This document shows, piece after piece, positions 32,313 to 41,090 of a stretch of DNA of 64,000 nt; within the stretch, counting starts at the first letter, position 1; every line of letters begins with the position of its first letter. The stretch is from Branchiibius hedensis (GTDB taxonomy: Bacteria > Actinomycetota > Actinomycetes > Actinomycetales > Dermatophilaceae). Below the pieces are notes generated by a model, which saw only the letters and a list, made by a program, of their open reading frames with translations, was not told the DNA's origin and ran no database searches. The translations under genes and the position numbers were made by a program. The stretch lies in contig NZ_UESZ01000001.1 of assembly GCF_900108585.1 (NCBI RefSeq), forward strand, positions 1,426,001 to 1,490,000, given 5' to 3'.

Positions 32313-33572
32313 ATGAAGACAGCGATCGAAGAGTCGGACCGAGACATTTTGGCGGCCGTCTCTGAGGCCCTGGAGTCTGCCTCCGACCAACTCGTCCAGC
32401 GTCAACTCGACGCCCTGACAGCGATCGCTTCGTACCGCCGCGTGCCCACCTCAGCATTGCGGCGGTCGTGCGCCCGCAACGTCGTGCGGGTTGCTCAGAC
32501 GCTGAGAGGCATCGACCATCTGCCGCCGTCCATCGAGGAAGACGAACACCGCTCGGGCCGCGATCGCGCTCTGCAGGGCCTGCCGGCTGAAGACGTCATC
32601 GCGGCCTACCGACTGGTGATGGCGGTCCTGCGTGACGCGTTCCTGGACGTCGCTCAGCGCCAGGAACTGCCGTTCGACACCGTCCTGCGTGGGACCCGTG
32701 GGCTCTGGGAGACGACGGATGCGCTGAGCAACGAGCTCGTGGCCGCCCGCCGTCAGATGGATGCCGAGCTCACCCGTCGGGAGGAGCAGGAGCGCCTGAC
32801 CTTCCTGCACCGCGTTCTGGAGGGCGGACTGACGGGCGTGGACCTGGCGCAGGTCGGCTGCAGCTTCGGGTTGATGCCCGACCAGGACTACTGGGTTATC
32901 CGCTGCCGGACCGACACAGCCACCGCACCGCGGGTCCTGCGCCTCCTCGAACAGACCACCCACCACCCGACGGTCCGGCCGTTGCTGGGTCCGCTGGACG
33001 GCGACATCGCAGGCGTCCTCACCGCGCCGCCCGACCGCCGGACCGACCTCATGGGCGCCGTCGTGGCGGTCAGCGGCGCAGCCAGTCTCACCGGCCTACA
33101 CACGGCATTCCAGGACGCGACCCGGCTGCTGAGCATCGCAGTCCGCTTCGCCCGTACCGGCGTGGTGGACCAGTCCGATCTCAGCATCCGCATCGCGGTA
33201 GCCCAGGAAAGCGAGCTGGGAGACGCACTCCTGGACAAGTACGTTCGTCCCGTCCTCGCCGGAAGCACCGATGGGCCTGCTCTCCTGGAATCCATCCGAA
33301 TGTACCTACGCCACGACCGGAACGTCTGCAGCTGTGCCTCGGCGTTGGTCATCCATCAGAACACGCTGCGCAACCGACTCGAGAAGTTCGAGCTGCTCAC
33401 CGAGTCAAACCTGCGCAGCACCGAAACGATCTTCGAGACCTGGTGGGCGTTGGAGTACTGGCAATTACAGCGAGAGGGCAACGACCCGGTGCTGTCGCAT
33501 CATGCGACGGTCGAGGCCCGGCGGAGCCGGTGCGCTGCACCGTTGGCAGAAAGCAGGTTCGCCGACCGTTAG
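32313..33572 (+). CDS. PucR/CdaR-type helix-turn-helix transcriptional regulator
   Basis: A 419-residue regulator with an N-terminal sensor region (about 1-165), a central GGDEF-like fold typical of the PucR family and a C-terminal PucR helix-turn-helix. The latter is LLESIRMYLRHDRNVCSCASALVIHQNTLRNRLEKFELLT, the hallmark L..TL..YL....N...A..L.iH.NTlryRL pattern. Its position directly after the LLM-ligase-thiolase genes suggests it controls them in response to the substrate. ATG at 32313 has GGAGG eight bases upstream. Confidence 0.85.
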   Translation: MKTAIEESDRDILAAVSEALESASDQLVQRQLDALTAIASYRRVPTSALRRSCARNVVRVAQTLRGIDHLPPSIEEDEHRSGRDRALQGLPAEDVIAAYRLVMAVLRDAFLDVAQRQELPFDTVLRGTRGLWETTDALSNELVAARRQMDAELTRREEQERLTFLHRVLEGGLTGVDLAQVGCSFGLMPDQDYWVIRCRTDTATAPRVLRLLEQTTHHPTVRPLLGPLDGDIAGVLTAPPDRRTDLMGAVVAVSGAASLTGLHTAFQDATRLLSIAVRFARTGVVDQSDLSIRIAVAQESELGDALLDKYVRPVLAGSTDGPALLESIRMYLRHDRNVCSCASALVIHQNTLRNRLEKFELLTESNLRSTETIFETWWALEYWQLQREGNDPVLSHHATVEARRSRCAAPLAESRFADR

Positions 33573-33575
33573 CGT
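33570..33575 (+). promoter_or_regulatory. Candidate -10 box of the kinase-like gene
   Basis: TAGCGT lies six bases before the GTG at 33582 and there is no ribosome binding site, indicating a leaderless transcript that starts at the end of the PucR gene. It shares the 16-base context with the hisF promoter at 28193-28208. Confidence 0.5.
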
Positions 33576-33581
33576 AATGGC

Positions 33582-34295
33582 GTGCGGCTTATCGCGATCG
33601 ACGGACGCAGCGGTTCGGGCAAGACCGCCTACGCCACGCAGCACTTTCCCCGGGCGACCGTCATCCACATGGATGACCTGTACGCCGGGTGGTCGGGTCT
33701 GGCGGGTGCACCCACCGACCTGGCGACCCAGGTCCTCGCACCGTTACGCCGAGGCGAGCCCGCGGCGTACCGTCGATTTGATTGGCACACAAACGAATTC
33801 GCCGAGCAGCTGAGCGTGGCACCGGCTGACCTGATCGTGGTCGAGGGGGTCGGCAGCAGTGCTCCCCCGGCCAGCGGGTTCTACGACGAACGAATCTGGC
33901 TCACCGCGCCCGTGGCGGTACGCAAGGCACGAGCGCTGGCCAGGGACGGGGACGCCTTCGCGCCGCACTGGCAGGAATGGGCCGCTCAGGAGGATGCCCT
34001 CATCCCGGCCGATCCTCCGCCGTGGGTGGACCTCGTGATCGACACCGGGCCGTCACCGGCGTTGGTGGCGAAAGTGTCAGCACTGCTCTACGACGCAGAC
34101 CCGATGGGCCTGTCCGGTGCTCCTCGCGATGAGTACCACGCGGAGGCAGCGATTCTGGCTGACCAGCTTCCGAGCGCCAGCGATGCTGCGGACGCTGTGC
34201 GCCGGTGTTTCGACCAGATGTTCTGGCCCGGCGCAGTGGACGACTCCGTCGCCGACTTTCTGGCTGCGGCGTTGATGCGGGTTGTCGATAGGTAG
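33582..34295 (+). CDS. P-loop kinase-like protein (uridine kinase-like N-terminus) with C-terminal DPxGL/DEY domain
   Basis: A 237-residue protein. The N-terminal half resembles nucleoside/uridine kinases: MRLIAIDGRSGSGKTAYA contains a Walker A motif (8-15), HMDDLYAGW looks like the substrate-Asp region and DLIVVEGVGSS the second strand motif. The last ~70 residues (ADPMGLSGAPRDEYHAEAAIL...FDQMFWPG) resemble a short stand-alone domain with a DPxG...DEY pattern found in many small bacterial proteins. The phosphate acceptor is not known, and true uridine kinase activity is doubtful. GTG start is leaderless. Confidence 0.7.
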   Translation: MRLIAIDGRSGSGKTAYATQHFPRATVIHMDDLYAGWSGLAGAPTDLATQVLAPLRRGEPAAYRRFDWHTNEFAEQLSVAPADLIVVEGVGSSAPPASGFYDERIWLTAPVAVRKARALARDGDAFAPHWQEWAAQEDALIPADPPPWVDLVIDTGPSPALVAKVSALLYDADPMGLSGAPRDEYHAEAAILADQLPSASDAADAVRRCFDQMFWPGAVDDSVADFLAAALMRVVDR

Positions 34296-34473
34296 TCAGC
34301 ATCGACGGCCGGCTGGGCCCCATCGGCAACTGATGGATGGTCACGTTCGATGACAACGCCGATGAACTCGTGGCGGTGTCGTCACGAGTCGCGGTGCCGC
34401 GACGGCTGCGGGCAGCGACTCATGGCGGTTTCGTCAGTTGTTGGACTGGTCCTCGGCGACCGCAGTTCCCGCA

Positions 34474-34479
34474 TAGGGT
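34474..34479 (+). promoter_or_regulatory. Candidate -10 box of the GlsB-like gene
   Basis: TAGGGT stands six bases before the ATG at 34486, fitting a leaderless transcript. The remaining gap 34296-34473 shows no other feature. Confidence 0.45.
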
Positions 34480-34485
34480 GTGCGC

Positions 34486-34743
34486 ATGCTCATCGTGGGG
34501 ATCATCTTGTTCGGCATGATCATCGGTGCCGGCGCCCAATTGCTTCTCGGCAGCCGCCCGGTGAACTGGACCTTGGCACTGGCGGCCGGTCTGGTTGGTT
34601 CCTTCGTCGGCGGACTGCTGATCAGCCTGCTCAGTGGCGACGGACTCGCGTTCCGGCCCAGCGGCATCATCGGCTCACTGGTCGGCGCGGTCCTGGTCAC
34701 GGCTGGCTATCACGCCTACCAGCGTCGCCACGTGCAGCAATGA
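34486..34743 (+). CDS. GlsB/YeaQ/YmgE-like small membrane protein
   Basis: An 85-residue protein of three hydrophobic segments (residues about 3-20, 29-48 and 60-77) with the glycine-rich pattern of transglycosylase-associated/stress-response membrane proteins ([27 protein letters not shown]). Function is poorly known; relatives respond to acid or general stress. An in-frame GTG at 34480 is possible but the ATG at 34486 fits the promoter spacing. The 3' end overlaps the convergent PH-domain gene by 47 bases. Confidence 0.75.
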   Translation: MLIVGIILFGMIIGAGAQLLLGSRPVNWTLALAAGLVGSFVGGLLISLLSGDGLAFRPSGIIGSLVGAVLVTAGYHAYQRRHVQQ

Positions 34744-35164
34744 GCGCCGCCAAGCGCTGAGCCTCACGCATCGCGACCGGGCCGTCGGACCGCTGGATGG
34801 CCATCACTGCCAACTGCTCGGTGTCGGCCAGGTCGAGCACCGCCCAGGGCTGCCCACCGCCGTACTGCACCGCCACGATCTGGGCCCACTCCAACCGGCG
34901 GGTGATCAGCAGATTGCGCACTCGCAGACCGTCCTCGTCCGGCCAGGCGCCGACCATGGCGTAGCGCAGCAGGAACGCCGCGATCGCCACGGCGACGGCG
35001 ATCAGCATGATGCTGTCGAAGCCGGTCCAGCCCGCTGAACCACCCTGCGGAACGTGGATCGCCACGATGGTGAAGACCAGCACGACGCCCAGGGCGGCGA
35101 TGCTGGAGACGATCCGCGCCCGCCGCGGCAGGAACGGTGCGTAGGGATCGCTCAGATCCGGCAC
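34697..35164 (-). CDS. PH-domain (bacterial bPH6-type) membrane protein
   Basis: A 155-residue protein with two N-terminal transmembrane segments (about 18-36 and 51-70) followed by a small bacterial PH-like domain ([26 protein letters not shown]...). Proteins of this build, such as mycobacterial CFP-6, are found next to hisG in actinobacteria; function unknown. The GTG start lies inside the end of hisG (13-base overlap), so it is the last gene of the hisE-hisG unit. Confidence 0.8.
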   Translation of the reverse strand: MPDLSDPYAPFLPRRARIVSSIAALGVVLVFTIVAIHVPQGGSAGWTGFDSIMLIAVAVAIAAFLLRYAMVGAWPDEDGLRVRNLLITRRLEWAQIVAVQYGGGQPWAVLDLADTEQLAVMAIQRSDGPVAMREAQRLAALIAARGDAGRRDSQP

Positions 35165-35988
35165 GCAGCGATCTCCGTGACCAGGATGGCGCGCGCGCCG
35201 AGTTCGTAGAGCTCGTCCATCACCGTGTTGGTCTGCGCCTTGGGCACCATGGCCCGCACCGCGACGTACCCCTTGTCGTGCAACGGGGAGACGGTCGGGC
35301 TCTCCAGGCCGGGGGTCAGTTCGCAGGCCTTCTCGACCAACTGCACGGCGATGTCGTAGTCCATCATCACGTAGTTGCGCGCGGTCAGCACCCCCTGCAG
35401 TCGCCGTACGAGAACATCGACGGCCGGGTTGCGCGGGCTGTTGGCCGGGCGGATCAACACCGCCTCGCTGGCCAGGATCGGGTCGCCGAAGACCTCGAGT
35501 CCGGCGTTACGCAAGGTGGTCCCTGTCTCCACGACGTCGGCGATGATGTCCGCCACGCCGAGGGTCACCGCGGACTCCACCGCACCGTCCAGCCGGACGA
35601 CGGAGGCTTCGAGACCCAGGCTGGCCAGGTGGTTGCGCACCAGCCCCGGGAAGCTGGTCGCGATCCGCTTGCCGGCCAACTCCTGGTCGGCGCCGACCGG
35701 AGCGGCGTAGCGGAAGGTGCTGGAGCCGAACCCGAGCTGCAGGACCTCCGTGGCCGGCGAGCCCGAATCGAGCATCAGATCGCGCCCGGTGATCCCGACG
35801 TCCAGCGTGCCCGAGCCCACGTAGACCGCGATGTCGCGCGGGCGCAGGTAGAACAGTTCGACGTTCTGGTCCGGGTCGGAGATGACCAGTTCCTTGCTGT
35901 CCCGACGGCCGCGGTAGCCGGCCTCACGCATCATCTGCGCGGCGAGTTCGGACAGGGCGCCCTTGTTGGGCATGGCAATACGAAGCAT
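35152..35988 (-). CDS. hisG: ATP phosphoribosyltransferase (long form)
   Basis: A 278-residue HisG catalysing the first step of histidine synthesis from ATP and PRPP. The N-terminal [21 protein letters not shown] and the phosphate-binding stretch [15 protein letters not shown] are clear. The C-terminal ACT-like regulatory domain (about 205-278, ending [23 protein letters not shown]) identifies the long, histidine-inhibited hexameric form that needs no HisZ. The start is nine bases after the hisE stop. Confidence 0.96.
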   Translation of the reverse strand: MLRIAMPNKGALSELAAQMMREAGYRGRRDSKELVISDPDQNVELFYLRPRDIAVYVGSGTLDVGITGRDLMLDSGSPATEVLQLGFGSSTFRYAAPVGADQELAGKRIATSFPGLVRNHLASLGLEASVVRLDGAVESAVTLGVADIIADVVETGTTLRNAGLEVFGDPILASEAVLIRPANSPRNPAVDVLVRRLQGVLTARNYVMMDYDIAVQLVEKACELTPGLESPTVSPLHDKGYVAVRAMVPKAQTNTVMDELYELGARAILVTEIAACRI

Positions 35989-35997
35989 GTCGATCTC

Positions 35998-36261
35998 TCA
36001 GAGGTGGGTGTAGACGTCGGACGGCTCGATGCCGCTGGCCAGCATCAGCACCTGCAGGTGGTAGATCAGCTGGCTGATCTCCTCCGCGGTGCGCTCGCGG
36101 CCCTCGTGCTCGGCGGCCATCCAGACCTCGGCCGCCTCCTCGACGATCTTCTTGCCGATGGCATGGACGCCGGCGTCGAGCTCAGCGACCGTGCGCGAAC
36201 CCTCCGGTCGCTGCTGAGCCTTAGCGGCCAGCTCCACCCACAACTGATCGAACGTCTTCAC
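35998..36261 (-). CDS. hisE: Phosphoribosyl-ATP pyrophosphatase
   Basis: An 87-residue HisE, second enzyme of histidine synthesis, acting on the HisG product. The MazG-like core [39 protein letters not shown] carries the Glu metal ligands. GTG at 36261 gives the conserved start VKTFDQLW. It begins 41 bases before the end of ribH in a different frame, an unusually long overlap that couples the riboflavin and histidine genes. Confidence 0.93.
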   Translation of the reverse strand: MKTFDQLWVELAAKAQQRPEGSRTVAELDAGVHAIGKKIVEEAAEVWMAAEHEGRERTAEEISQLIYHLQVLMLASGIEPSDVYTHL

Positions 36262-36706
36262 AGGAGGCAAGGGTACTGGCCGTCGCGACCGCGGCCCCAG
36301 CCGCTTCGAATCCCTTGTCCTCGATCGACCCCGGCAGACCGGCCCGATCCAGGGCCTGCTGCTCGGTGTCGCAGGTCAGGACGCCGAACCCGATGGGCAC
36401 GCCGGTCTGCACGCTGACCTGCGTGATGCCCACCGTGGCGGCCTCACAGACGTACTCGAAGTGTGGCGTCCCGCCCCGGATCACAACCCCTAGAGCGACG
36501 AGCGCGTCGTACGCCGGGGCCAGCCGCGCGCACGCGACCGACAGTTCGAAGGTGCCTGGCACCCGGATCACCTCGGCGCCGCCGCCCAGGGCGCGCTGCG
36601 CCCCGGCGATCAGGCCGTCCATCACCTCGTCGTGCCAGCTGGCCGCGACGATCGCGACGCGCAGGCCGCTGGCGTCGACGTCCAGGACGGGTCCGTGTCC
36701 ACTCAT
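36221..36706 (-). CDS. ribH: 6,7-dimethyl-8-ribityllumazine synthase
   Basis: A 161-residue lumazine synthase that condenses ArP with dihydroxybutanone phosphate, penultimate step of riboflavin synthesis. Key motifs are [47 protein letters not shown] with the catalytic His, and [20 protein letters not shown]. The C-terminal tail ([14 protein letters not shown]) is encoded by the stretch shared with hisE and does not look family-conserved. Start overlaps the ribBA stop by four bases. Confidence 0.96.
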   Translation of the reverse strand: MSGHGPVLDVDASGLRVAIVAASWHDEVMDGLIAGAQRALGGGAEVIRVPGTFELSVACARLAPAYDALVALGVVIRGGTPHFEYVCEAATVGITQVSVQTGVPIGFGVLTCDTEQQALDRAGLPGSIEDKGFEAAGAAVATASTLASCEDVRSVVGGAGR

Positions 36707-37917
36707 GATGCGCCTTTCAGGATGGTCGGCTCGGGCGCCAGGTGGCCCATCCGCTCGAGTTTGGTGGCCAGGTAGTCGAGGTTGTGCACGCTGGCGCCGA
36801 CGTGCAGCGGCAGTCGCGCCGTCACCTCGATGCCTGCCCCGCGCAACGCCTGCTCCTTGGCCGGGTTGTTGGTCAGCAACTGCACACTGGTCAGACCGCG
36901 GTCACGCAAGATCGCTGCGGCAGCGGAGAATTCGCGCGCATCGACCGGCAGCCCGAGCGCGGTCTGGGCGTCGACGGTGTCCAGGCCGGTGTCCTGCAGG
37001 CTGTACGCCCGCAACTTGTTCAGCAGCCCCACACCGCGGCCCTCGTGGCCGCCGAGGTAGACGACGGCGCCGCCGTCGCGGGCGACCGCCGTGAGCGATG
37101 CCTCCAGTTGCGGACCGCAGTCGCAGCGTTGCGAGCCGAAGACGTCACCGGTCAGGCATTCGGAGTGCACGCGGACCGTGTCGCCACCCGCCATGACGAG
37201 AGCGACGTGCTCGGCGCCCGTGACCAGGTCGAGGTACCCGTGGGCCGTGAACTCGCCGTACGCCGTGGGCAACCGGGTGCTGGCCACGCGCCGGACCCGG
37301 TCGTGCCGCTGCCGCCACGCAATCAGGTCGGCGATCGAGATGACCAGCAACCCTTCGCGCTCGGCGAGGTCCTGCGCAGCGCCCAGGCGCATCATCGAGC
37401 CGTCGTCGTGGACGAGTTCGACGATGGCGCCGACTGGTTCGAGACCGGCCAACCGTGCGAGATCGACGGCCGCCTCGGTGTGCCCCGGCCGCTCCAGCAC
37501 TCCCCCGTCGCGCGCCCGCAACGGGAACACGTGACCAGGACGGGTCAGATCCTCCGCGGACGTGGCCGGGTCAGCGAGCAACCGCAGCGTCCGCGCCCGG
37601 TCGGCCGCGCTGATGCCGGTGCTGACCCCCTTGCGGGCGTCCACCGAGACGGTGTACGCCGTGCCCTTGGGGTCCTGGTTGTCGCTCACCATCGGTGGCA
37701 GGGCCAGGCGGTCGGCGATCTCACCGGTCACGGGCGCACACAGCACCCCCGATCCGTAGCGCACGGCGAACCCGATCCACCGCTCGTCGGCGGCGCAGGC
37801 GGCCATCACCAGGTCGGCCTCGTTCTCCCGGTCCTCGTCGTCGACGACGAAAACCGGTCGCCCGGCGGCGATTTCGCGCAGCGCGTCCTCGACGCTTGCG
37901 AGTTCCCGGGTTGTCAT
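36703..37917 (-). CDS. ribBA: Bifunctional 3,4-dihydroxy-2-butanone-4-phosphate synthase / GTP cyclohydrolase II
   Basis: A 404-residue fused enzyme feeding both branches of riboflavin synthesis. The N-terminal RibB domain (1-205) has the acidic loop [15 protein letters not shown] and the [18 protein letters not shown] segment. The C-terminal RibA domain (206-404) has [24 protein letters not shown] with the three zinc cysteines, and [22 protein letters not shown] at 37917 is chosen because the homologous N-terminus [19 protein letters not shown] begins there. Confidence 0.96.
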   Translation of the reverse strand: MTTRELASVEDALREIAAGRPVFVVDDEDRENEADLVMAACAADERWIGFAVRYGSGVLCAPVTGEIADRLALPPMVSDNQDPKGTAYTVSVDARKGVSTGISAADRARTLRLLADPATSAEDLTRPGHVFPLRARDGGVLERPGHTEAAVDLARLAGLEPVGAIVELVHDDGSMMRLGAAQDLAEREGLLVISIADLIAWRQRHDRVRRVASTRLPTAYGEFTAHGYLDLVTGAEHVALVMAGGDTVRVHSECLTGDVFGSQRCDCGPQLEASLTAVARDGGAVVYLGGHEGRGVGLLNKLRAYSLQDTGLDTVDAQTALGLPVDAREFSAAAAILRDRGLTSVQLLTNNPAKEQALRGAGIEVTARLPLHVGASVHNLDYLATKLERMGHLAPEPTILKGAS

Positions 37918-37918
37918 G

Positions 37919-38629
37919 TCACACCTGCCCTGCGGGTTGGAGAACGGGCTGCTCCTCGCGGGACGCACGCCACCACACGAAGAAGCCCCAGACGACGAAC
38001 CCGGCGTAGACCAGGTAGAGCACCGCGGAGGGGTAGAACTTGAAGTAGATGAGCTCGGGCACCCCGACGATGTCGACGGCCAGCCACATCAGCCAGAAGT
38101 CCGTCCAGCCACGGGCCATCGCGTAGGTCGCCAGCATCGAGCCGACGAAGATCCACGCGTCGGCCCACCAGTAGAACTCCGGCGGATGCCAGTAGTCCAC
38201 ACCGATCGTGCGGAAGATCCACTGGCACACCAGGACACCCGCCGCCCAGACCAGGACATATCCGAGTCGCTCACGCGCGGTCGCCCACCGCGGTTGCACC
38301 GCAGGGGCATCCGGGTCTGTTGATCGATTCTTGGTGCGTTGCCACAGCCACCAGCCGTAGATCGAGGTCAGGATGAAGAAGACCTGTCGACCGGCCTGCC
38401 CGTAAAGCTTCTCCTGACCGTGACCGGTGAAGCCCACCGCGAAGAACACCGTGAAGAGCAGCGCGTTGCCGATGATCCCGACCGGCCATGCCCACACCTT
38501 GCGCCGCATCCCACCGATCGCGGATGCCAGGCCAAAGGCGTTGCCGACGATCTCGCGCCAGGTGATCGCCTGACCGCCGATCGTCAGGTGGGCGTTGACC
38601 AACGTCACGAAGATATTGCTGTCGCTCAC
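37919..38629 (-). CDS. ribM: PnuC-family riboflavin transporter (RibM type)
   Basis: A 236-residue membrane protein with about six to eight hydrophobic segments and PnuC-family motifs: [29 protein letters not shown] and the C-terminal [34 protein letters not shown]. PnuC proteins carry nicotinamide riboside, but the PnuC-like proteins inside FMN-riboswitch rib operons of actinobacteria (RibM/PnuX) carry riboflavin. The position between ribE and ribBA under an FMN riboswitch therefore supports riboflavin uptake. It overlaps ribE by four bases and ends one base before the ribBA start codon. Confidence 0.87.
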   Translation of the reverse strand: MSDSNIFVTLVNAHLTIGGQAITWREIVGNAFGLASAIGGMRRKVWAWPVGIIGNALLFTVFFAVGFTGHGQEKLYGQAGRQVFFILTSIYGWWLWQRTKNRSTDPDAPAVQPRWATARERLGYVLVWAAGVLVCQWIFRTIGVDYWHPPEFYWWADAWIFVGSMLATYAMARGWTDFWLMWLAVDIVGVPELIYFKFYPSAVLYLVYAGFVVWGFFVWWRASREEQPVLQPAGQV

Positions 38630-39204
38630 TTCATCAACCTCTCCACGTACTTCGCCAAGACGTCCACCTCGAGATTCACCAGGTCACCGATTCCCTTACG
38701 TCCCAATGTCGTTAACTCCAGGGTCGTCGGGATCAGCGACACCTCGAAGTAGCCTTCGCCGACGGCACTGACCGTGAGCGAGACCCCGTCGATCGTGATC
38801 GACCCCTTCTCCACGACGTACGGCGCCAGCTGGGTTGGCAGCCCGAATCGGACCACCGTCCACCGCGGCTGTTCGTCTCGTGAGGTGATGGTCGTCGTAC
38901 CGTCCACGTGCCCTTGCACGATGTGCCCGCCGAAGCGCCCGTCGGCCCGCATCGCCCGCTCCAGATTCACGGGTGAACCGGCCTGCCCCAAGCTGGTGCG
39001 GCGCAGCGTCTCGGCCATCACGTCGACCGTGAAGGTGTCTTTCGTCCAGTCGGTGACGGTCAGACAGACGCCGTTGACCGCGATGGAGGCGCCGTGGGTG
39101 ACGTCGTCCAGCACCTTCGGCCCACGCACGGTGATCTTGGCGGAGTCACCATCGCTGTCGACCGCCACGATCGAGCCGAGTTCTTCCACAATCCCGGTGA
39201 ACAT
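38626..39204 (-). CDS. ribE: Riboflavin synthase alpha chain
   Basis: A 192-residue enzyme dismutating two lumazines to riboflavin. Two homologous lumazine-binding domains are visible. The first begins MFTGIVEELGSI with the SIAVNGVCLTVTDW motif, and the second GHIVQGHVDGTTTI has SITIDGVSLTVSAV. It overlaps ribD by one base (TGATG) and ribM by four. Confidence 0.96.
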   Translation of the reverse strand: MFTGIVEELGSIVAVDSDGDSAKITVRGPKVLDDVTHGASIAVNGVCLTVTDWTKDTFTVDVMAETLRRTSLGQAGSPVNLERAMRADGRFGGHIVQGHVDGTTTITSRDEQPRWTVVRFGLPTQLAPYVVEKGSITIDGVSLTVSAVGEGYFEVSLIPTTLELTTLGRKGIGDLVNLEVDVLAKYVERLMK

Positions 39205-40175
39205 CAGATTCCCTTCCCGGACAGAACGATTCGTACGTCGTCACCGACGCGAGCCAGATCCCGCAGTTCGTACCGCTGGATGTCGGCAATGCTGTCGATG
39301 CCGAGGTCACCGACCGCATTCGCGCCGGCGCCGAGCAGGGCCGGAGCGAGGTAGGCGACGATCTCATCGACCAGTCCGGCCCGCAGAAAGGCCGCAGCGA
39401 GGCGCGGGCCGCCCTCCAGCCAGGCATGCCGGATCTGCCTGTCCTGCAACGCATCGAGGACTTCGGCTGGGTCGTGGGTGGCGATCTGCAGATAGTTGTC
39501 ATCGACCTTCACCCGCGCAGTCGTCGGGATGTCGCGGTGCCCGACGATCACCCGCAGCGGTTCGCCGTCATGACCGCGCACCGTGAGGCGCGGATCGTCG
39601 GCGAGCACAGTGCCGGTGCCAGCGATAATCGCCCCCGCCGTCGCGCGCCTGGCCTGGACGTCCTCGCGCGCGGCCGGTCCAGTGATCCATTGACTACTGC
39701 CGTCGGCGGCCGCGCTGCGACCGTCGAGAGTTGCCGCGAATTTCCAGGTGACGAACGGACGCTGGTGAGTCACGGCGTACGTCCAGTAGCGGCCCAGACC
39801 GGTCTCGATCGCGGCGTGCTCGACCTCGATGCCCGCCGCGCGCAGGGTCGCCGCGCCCCCTGCCGCACTCGGATTCGGATCGGCCTGGGCGTACACGACC
39901 TTCGCCACCCCGGCGTCGATCAGGGCCCGCGCGCACGGTCCGGTGCGGCCGGTGTGATTACACGGTTCGAGGCTGACGTAGGCAGTCGCGCCCCGCGCGT
40001 CACCGGCGGCGCGCAACGCGACAACCTCAGCGTGCGCGGTCCCGGCACCCGCGTGCCAGCCTTCGCCGATAACCCGCTCGCCCTTGACCAGGACACAGCC
40101 GACCTGGGGGTTGGGGTCAGCAAGCGGACCACGGCGCGCAAGATCAACCGCGCGCTGCAGGTGCGTTGAGGTCAC
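39204..40175 (-). CDS. ribD: Bifunctional riboflavin deaminase-reductase
   Basis: About 323 residues from the GTG at 40175, which has GAAGG eight bases upstream; longer in-frame starts run into the riboswitch leader. The N-terminal deaminase has the zinc motif TAHAEVVAL and PCNHTGRTGPC. The C-terminal reductase has FVTWKFAATLDGRSAA and WLEGGPRLAAAFL. It performs two consecutive steps after GTP cyclohydrolase II. First gene of ribD-ribE-ribM-ribBA-ribH. Confidence 0.95.
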   Translation of the reverse strand: MTSTHLQRAVDLARRGPLADPNPQVGCVLVKGERVIGEGWHAGAGTAHAEVVALRAAGDARGATAYVSLEPCNHTGRTGPCARALIDAGVAKVVYAQADPNPSAAGGAATLRAAGIEVEHAAIETGLGRYWTYAVTHQRPFVTWKFAATLDGRSAAADGSSQWITGPAAREDVQARRATAGAIIAGTGTVLADDPRLTVRGHDGEPLRVIVGHRDIPTTARVKVDDNYLQIATHDPAEVLDALQDRQIRHAWLEGGPRLAAAFLRAGLVDEIVAYLAPALLGAGANAVGDLGIDSIADIQRYELRDLARVGDDVRIVLSGKGI

Positions 40176-40269
40176 CTGGTCCACCTTCCCGTCGTCCGTC
40201 TGACTGTCGTCAAACGGCGCACCGGGGTGACCAGAGACCGCCGAGCGCACAAGGGTGCGTCGACGCTGG

Positions 40270-40400
40270 CGTGCTGCCTCCCATCCGGACTTTCACCGTC
40301 GGTCCTGGAATTTCACCAGGTCAACCGCTTCCTCCCGAAGGAGTGAGGCGGGTCGCGGACTATCACCGCCGGCTCGGAATTGCACCGACCCCGGAGCACG
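40270..40400 (-). ncRNA. FMN riboswitch (RFN element) controlling the riboflavin operon
   Basis: The minus-strand RNA contains the invariant RFN blocks in order: GGGGUCGGUGCAAUUCCGAG near 40390-40371, CCGGCGGUGAUAGUCCGCGA, a variable hairpin around CUCCUUCGGGAGG, GGUGAAAUUCCAGGACCGAC, and GGUGAAAGUCCGGAUGGGAG ending near 40276. It lies about 95 bases upstream of the ribD start. FMN binding is expected to shut down the operon, including the transporter. I cannot see a clear intrinsic terminator in the expression platform, so translational control is as likely. Confidence 0.95.
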
Positions 40401-40409
40401 TTTGGCCAA

Positions 40410-40415
40410 ACTCTA
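40410..40415 (-). promoter_or_regulatory. Candidate -10 box of the rib operon
   Basis: TAGAGT (40415-40410 on the minus strand) lies about ten bases before the first conserved block of the riboswitch and just after the rpe stop codon, so transcription would start at the riboswitch itself. The -35 is not convincing. Confidence 0.4.
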
Positions 40416-40430
40416 CACCGCGTGCCGGGA

Positions 40431-41090
40431 TCAGGTATGCGAGTGCTTTGCGACCAGCGCGCGCAGCTCCGCGACGGCGTCGGCAGCAGAGGCTGCCCCG
40501 TAGACCGCCGAACCGGCGACGAAGACGTCCGCGCCGGCCTCGGCGCACTGTTCGATCGTGGCAGCGGAGACCCCGCCGTCGACCTGCACCCAGATCTCGC
40601 CGCCGGACCGGCGGACCGCCTCGCGCACCTGACGCACCTTCGGCATCTGATCGGCCATGAAGGACTGGCCGCCGAACCCGGGTTCGACCGTCATGACCAG
40701 CACCATGTCCAGTTCGGGGAGCAGATCCTCGTACGGCGCGAACGCAGTTCCCGGCTTCAGCGCCATGGACGCCCGGGCACCCTCCGCGCGCAACGTTCGC
40801 GCGAGTTTCACAGGGTCGGCGGCTGCTTCGATGTGGAAGGTCACGCTGCGCGCCCCCACCTCGGCGTACTGCGGTGCCCAGCGGTCCGGGTCATCGATCA
40901 TCAGGTGCGCGTCGATCGGGATCGGCGACACCTTGGCCAGGGCCTCGACGACCGGTGCGCCCAGGGTCAGGTTGGGTACGAAGTGGTTGTCCATCACGTC
41001 CACGTGCGCCCAGTCGGCATTCGCGACCCGATCCAGCTCGGCCTGCAGGTTGGCGAAGTCGGCGGACAGGATCGAGGGTGAGATCAACAT
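40431..41090 (-). CDS. rpe: Ribulose-phosphate 3-epimerase
   Basis: A 219-residue TIM barrel interconverting ribulose 5-phosphate and xylulose 5-phosphate in the pentose phosphate pathway. It begins [15 protein letters not shown] and has [15 protein letters not shown] with metal ligands, [21 protein letters not shown] and VDGGVS. The ATG shares one base with the rsmB stop (TGATG). Confidence 0.97.
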   Translation of the reverse strand: MLISPSILSADFANLQAELDRVANADWAHVDVMDNHFVPNLTLGAPVVEALAKVSPIPIDAHLMIDDPDRWAPQYAEVGARSVTFHIEAAADPVKLARTLRAEGARASMALKPGTAFAPYEDLLPELDMVLVMTVEPGFGGQSFMADQMPKVRQVREAVRRSGGEIWVQVDGGVSAATIEQCAEAGADVFVAGSAVYGAASAADAVAELRALVAKHSHT

